Below are positions 61,976 to 64,000 of a stretch of 64,000 nt of DNA, one piece after another. The notes under the pieces were generated by a model, which was not told the DNA's origin, did not search any database, and saw only the letters and a program-made list of their open reading frames with translations. Numbering within the stretch: the first letter of the stretch is position 1; each line of letters begins with the position of its first letter. This DNA comes from Ostrinia nubilalis (lineage: Eukaryota > Arthropoda > Insecta > Lepidoptera > Crambidae): NCBI RefSeq assembly GCF_963855985.1, contig NC_087118.1, forward strand, positions 434,001 through 498,000. The letters run 5' to 3'. The position numbers and the translations under genes are program-made.

Positions 61976-61988
61976 TGGTCCTTCGAGC
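61976..61988 (+). other. Primer binding site, tRNA-Tyr type
   Basis: TGGTCCTTCGAGC is the complement of the 3' end of insect tRNA-Tyr as I remember it (GCTCGAAGGACCA), starting directly after the LTR. Confidence 0.7.
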
Positions 61989-62027
61989 TTCGAACTGCCT
62001 GGTCTGCACCATTGTGTATAAAGTACA

Positions 62028-62250
62028 ACAGGAACCGCATCATCGCGCAACAGAACTCCTGCATTGTGCCTACTTCTACATACACGTGGAAACTGCATTC
62101 ACATAGTGCCGATAGTGCGCATCAAGAAATCGCACTCATAATACAACGGGAGCCGCATCATCGCGCAACAGAACTCCTGCAATTCACACATAATACAACA
62201 ACGGGAGCCGCATCATCGCGCAATATAACTCCTGCATTACCTACTTTTGT
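62028..62250 (+). repeat. Three leader repeats before BEL/Pao gag
   Basis: GGAACCGCATCATCGCGCAA with AGAACTCCTGCA occurs near 62,031, 62,150 and 62,205 with small changes. The neighbouring GTGCGCATYAAGAAA also recurs. They lie in the untranslated leader. Confidence 0.75.
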
Positions 62251-62759
62251 GGAATTTGCATTCATCTGCATAGTGCGCATTAAGAAACACGCACTCAATA
62301 CTGCAAGAAAAATCGTTCATCGTGTGCAAAACCAGCAAATTGCAAGATATCAAGCAAGTCAGTTTTGCAACAATCATCAAACGTCATCAAACGCAACCCG
62401 GCATTCCCGGCAAGACGGCGGGTTGGGGGGCGCCGGAACACGAGGCGAGCAACAAATTACTTCACGAAGTGGGCGTGACATCTTCGCGCTGCCTGAAGTT
62501 CGCGCGCATCGAGATTGGCCAGCGCACAACATCGTTCGTTCTCTCGTCGGTCATCGTTCACTTGTTCGCTGCTGCTTCGGCTGTTTCCGCTGTCATCTAT
62601 CAACGCTGTTTACCGCCGACGCCATTTGCTTAAAGTGTGCAGTGCTATTGTTTTTAAGTGGAAAGACATAACTCGTGCAGTGATACTCGTGGTGTGTAAT
62701 TTTAAGCCACATAGTGATTTATAGCATTTGTATTTTATTGCATTTGACAAGTTTTGACA

Positions 62760-64000
62760 ATGGAGCTGAACGAGCTAATAGCCGCGCGAGGCTACGTAAA
62801 AGGTACGATTACACGATTAACTTCACTTGTTTCGACACCGCAGTCAGTTAAAAACTTGTCTAAAGAAAACTTAATGGCTAAGAGGAAAAAATTGATCGAC
62901 TCCTTTAGTCAATACGAAAAGTTAAATATTAAGATTTTAACTATCCAACCAGATGACAAGGAGGATGTTGAACTTTTTGAGGAAAACTATTACAACATCA
63001 TATCAGTAATTGACCAAGAACTTAACAGCCGTGATAATAGGAATCACTCAGCTCCAATGTCCAAATTGCATTTACCACCAATTGATGTACCAATATTTAG
63101 TGGTAAGTTCTCGGATTATGTACCATTTAAAAACTTATTCCACTCATTAATAGATCAAAACGATTCCATTGACAATGTTCAAAAACTGTATTACCTTCGA
63201 TCATATTTAAAAAATGAGCCATTAGATCTTGTAAAAAACTTACCCTTGACTAGTGAAAGTTACAGTCAAGCAATTAAAATTATTGAAGACAGATACAACA
63301 ACAAACACAAACTCGTTAATGAGCATATTTGTTTATTGTTGGATCTTAAGCCAATCACAAAATCCACGGCAGTTAATTTAAGAGAATTTGTGTCCAATGT
63401 AAAACAACAAATATCTGCTTTAAGTAATTTGGAGCCAAACGTATCATTTTGGGATGCTATAATATTATGTATTTTGTACCGCAAATTAGATGCATACACG
63501 TCACGTGCATTTCAAATGGAAAGAGATGCCACGAAGAAGCCAACTATCAACACCTTCCTTGAATACTTGGATAAGAGAGCGCTGGCGCTTGAGAATGCTG
63601 ATCCGGGCTTCCACGGGCAGCAACGCCAGCCGCAAAAGGAGCAAGGCAATGCCGTTGGTAGGATAGTAGCCTACACAGCTGCGCAGGAGCCTACATGCTT
63701 ATACTGTAAGTTGAAACACAAACTTTATTTATGTAACAGTTTTAAATTACTGCATGCCATTTGCATAGAATTAAATTTGCCAAAAATAAAGGCCTGTGCA
63801 ATATTTGTTTGGGGGCTCACACCGGAAAATGCAAATATCATTTTCGGTGTGCAGAATGTAAAGAGGCCCACAACACATTGCTGCATTGCAGCGCACATAA
63901 GAGTAATAACTCAGAAAAAACTCATACGGCCTCATCATCCACTGCTTCCCTAGCAGCAAGCAATAATAATAATAATGATGTACTTTTACCCACAGCTAAA
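62760..64000 (+). pseudogene. gag: BEL/Pao Gag (second element), frameshifted, partial
   Basis: It starts at the ATG of MELNELIAARGYVKG (62760) with an N-terminal coiled segment, then the DUF1759-type capsid domain (PPIDVPIFSGKFSDYVPFKN, VQKLYYLRSYLKNEP, IIEDRYNNKHKLVNEHI). The zinc knuckles begin with CLYCKLKHKLYLC near 63,697. A frame change near 63,757 moves the next knuckles (CNICLGAHTGKC and CAECKEAHN) into another frame, which stays open to the window end through an Asn-rich stretch. The protease and pol lie beyond the window. Confidence 0.85.

Larger units (their letters stand above)
61762..64000 (+). mobile_element. Second BEL/Pao retrotransposon, 5' part (runs off window)
   Basis: A 5' LTR of 214 bp (TGTTGGGTTCC ... 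CCCTACA), an immediately adjacent primer site, a leader of about 770 bp with repeats, and gag to the window edge. It differs clearly from the element at 4.2-16.1 kb in LTR and Gag sequence. It is inserted into the DIRS RNase H. Confidence 0.85.

Overview
The window reads as a transposon graveyard from a lepidopteran (moth or butterfly) nuclear genome. The host call rests on short interspersed repeats I recognise as widespread in Lepidoptera: the 'GAGGCAAACGAGCAGAC' repeat near 13.6 kb, the 'GTCGTAAGAGGCGACT' repeat with an ATGATGATGA tail near 12.9 kb, a tRNA-derived SINE near 59.6 kb, and many Helitron-type ends of the form CGAAGTCGCGGGCGGCCGCTAG. No ordinary host gene is supported with confidence. 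The only candidate is a DUF4817-like 5' exon at 26.6-27.1 kb, and it too may belong to a transposon.

Layout. 0-4.2 kb: a LINE reverse transcriptase remnant, then a 121-bp tandem repeat split by a 5'-truncated jockey-type LINE that itself carries a PIF/Harbinger-type MITE, then a near-perfect 107-bp-arm hairpin. 4.2-16.1 kb: a full-length BEL/Pao LTR retrotransposon (662-bp LTRs with one visible mismatch, TSD CTATT). Its integrase is split by a 4.77-kb inverted-repeat element whose cargo includes an antisense fossil of another BEL/Pao pol plus MITEs, an RTE scrap and SINE-like repeats. 16.9-23.4 kb: two copies of a 286-bp repeat, the second interrupted by a full-length jockey-clade LINE with both ORFs open, a 12-bp TSD and a TAATG stop/start overlap. 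24-26 kb: a CR1-like LINE. 27.7-28.4 kb: a Helitron. 28.5-33.0 kb: a Penelope-like element with inverted and direct partial copies, running into a 3 x 248-bp tandem array.

33.1-36.4 kb: a LINE with a nonsense codon in its RT, and two oppositely oriented Ty3/gypsy pieces. 36.8-37.8 kb: a Helitron with an internal 134-bp ladder. 38.8-43.4 kb: a complete hAT transposon with a long open transposase and an internal piggyBac-type MITE. 43.5-44.0 kb: an R1-clade LINE fragment. 44.0-50.4 kb: a Helitron split by a 6.0-kb LTR element (529-bp LTRs, TSD CACG) without recognisable gag-pol. 50.7-61.8 kb: a decayed DIRS-type retrotransposon (gag, RT, RNase H) interrupted by a Helitron concatemer (52,365-55,418), a 5.25-kb DNA transposon with an unusual DDE-like transposase (56,122-61,375), and finally a second BEL/Pao element (61,762 to the window end).

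The nesting gives a relative chronology, and several insertions can be resolved to the base because the target reading frame or a second copy shows the empty site. The observations most worth following are the TIR element carrying an old BEL fossil inside a young BEL element, the Helitron concatemer in the DIRS RT, the Sola-like transposon with ten copies of a subterminal motif, the Penelope terminal architecture, and the TAATG-coupled LINE. Many frame breaks fall in A/T homopolymers, so some may be assembly errors rather than decay.
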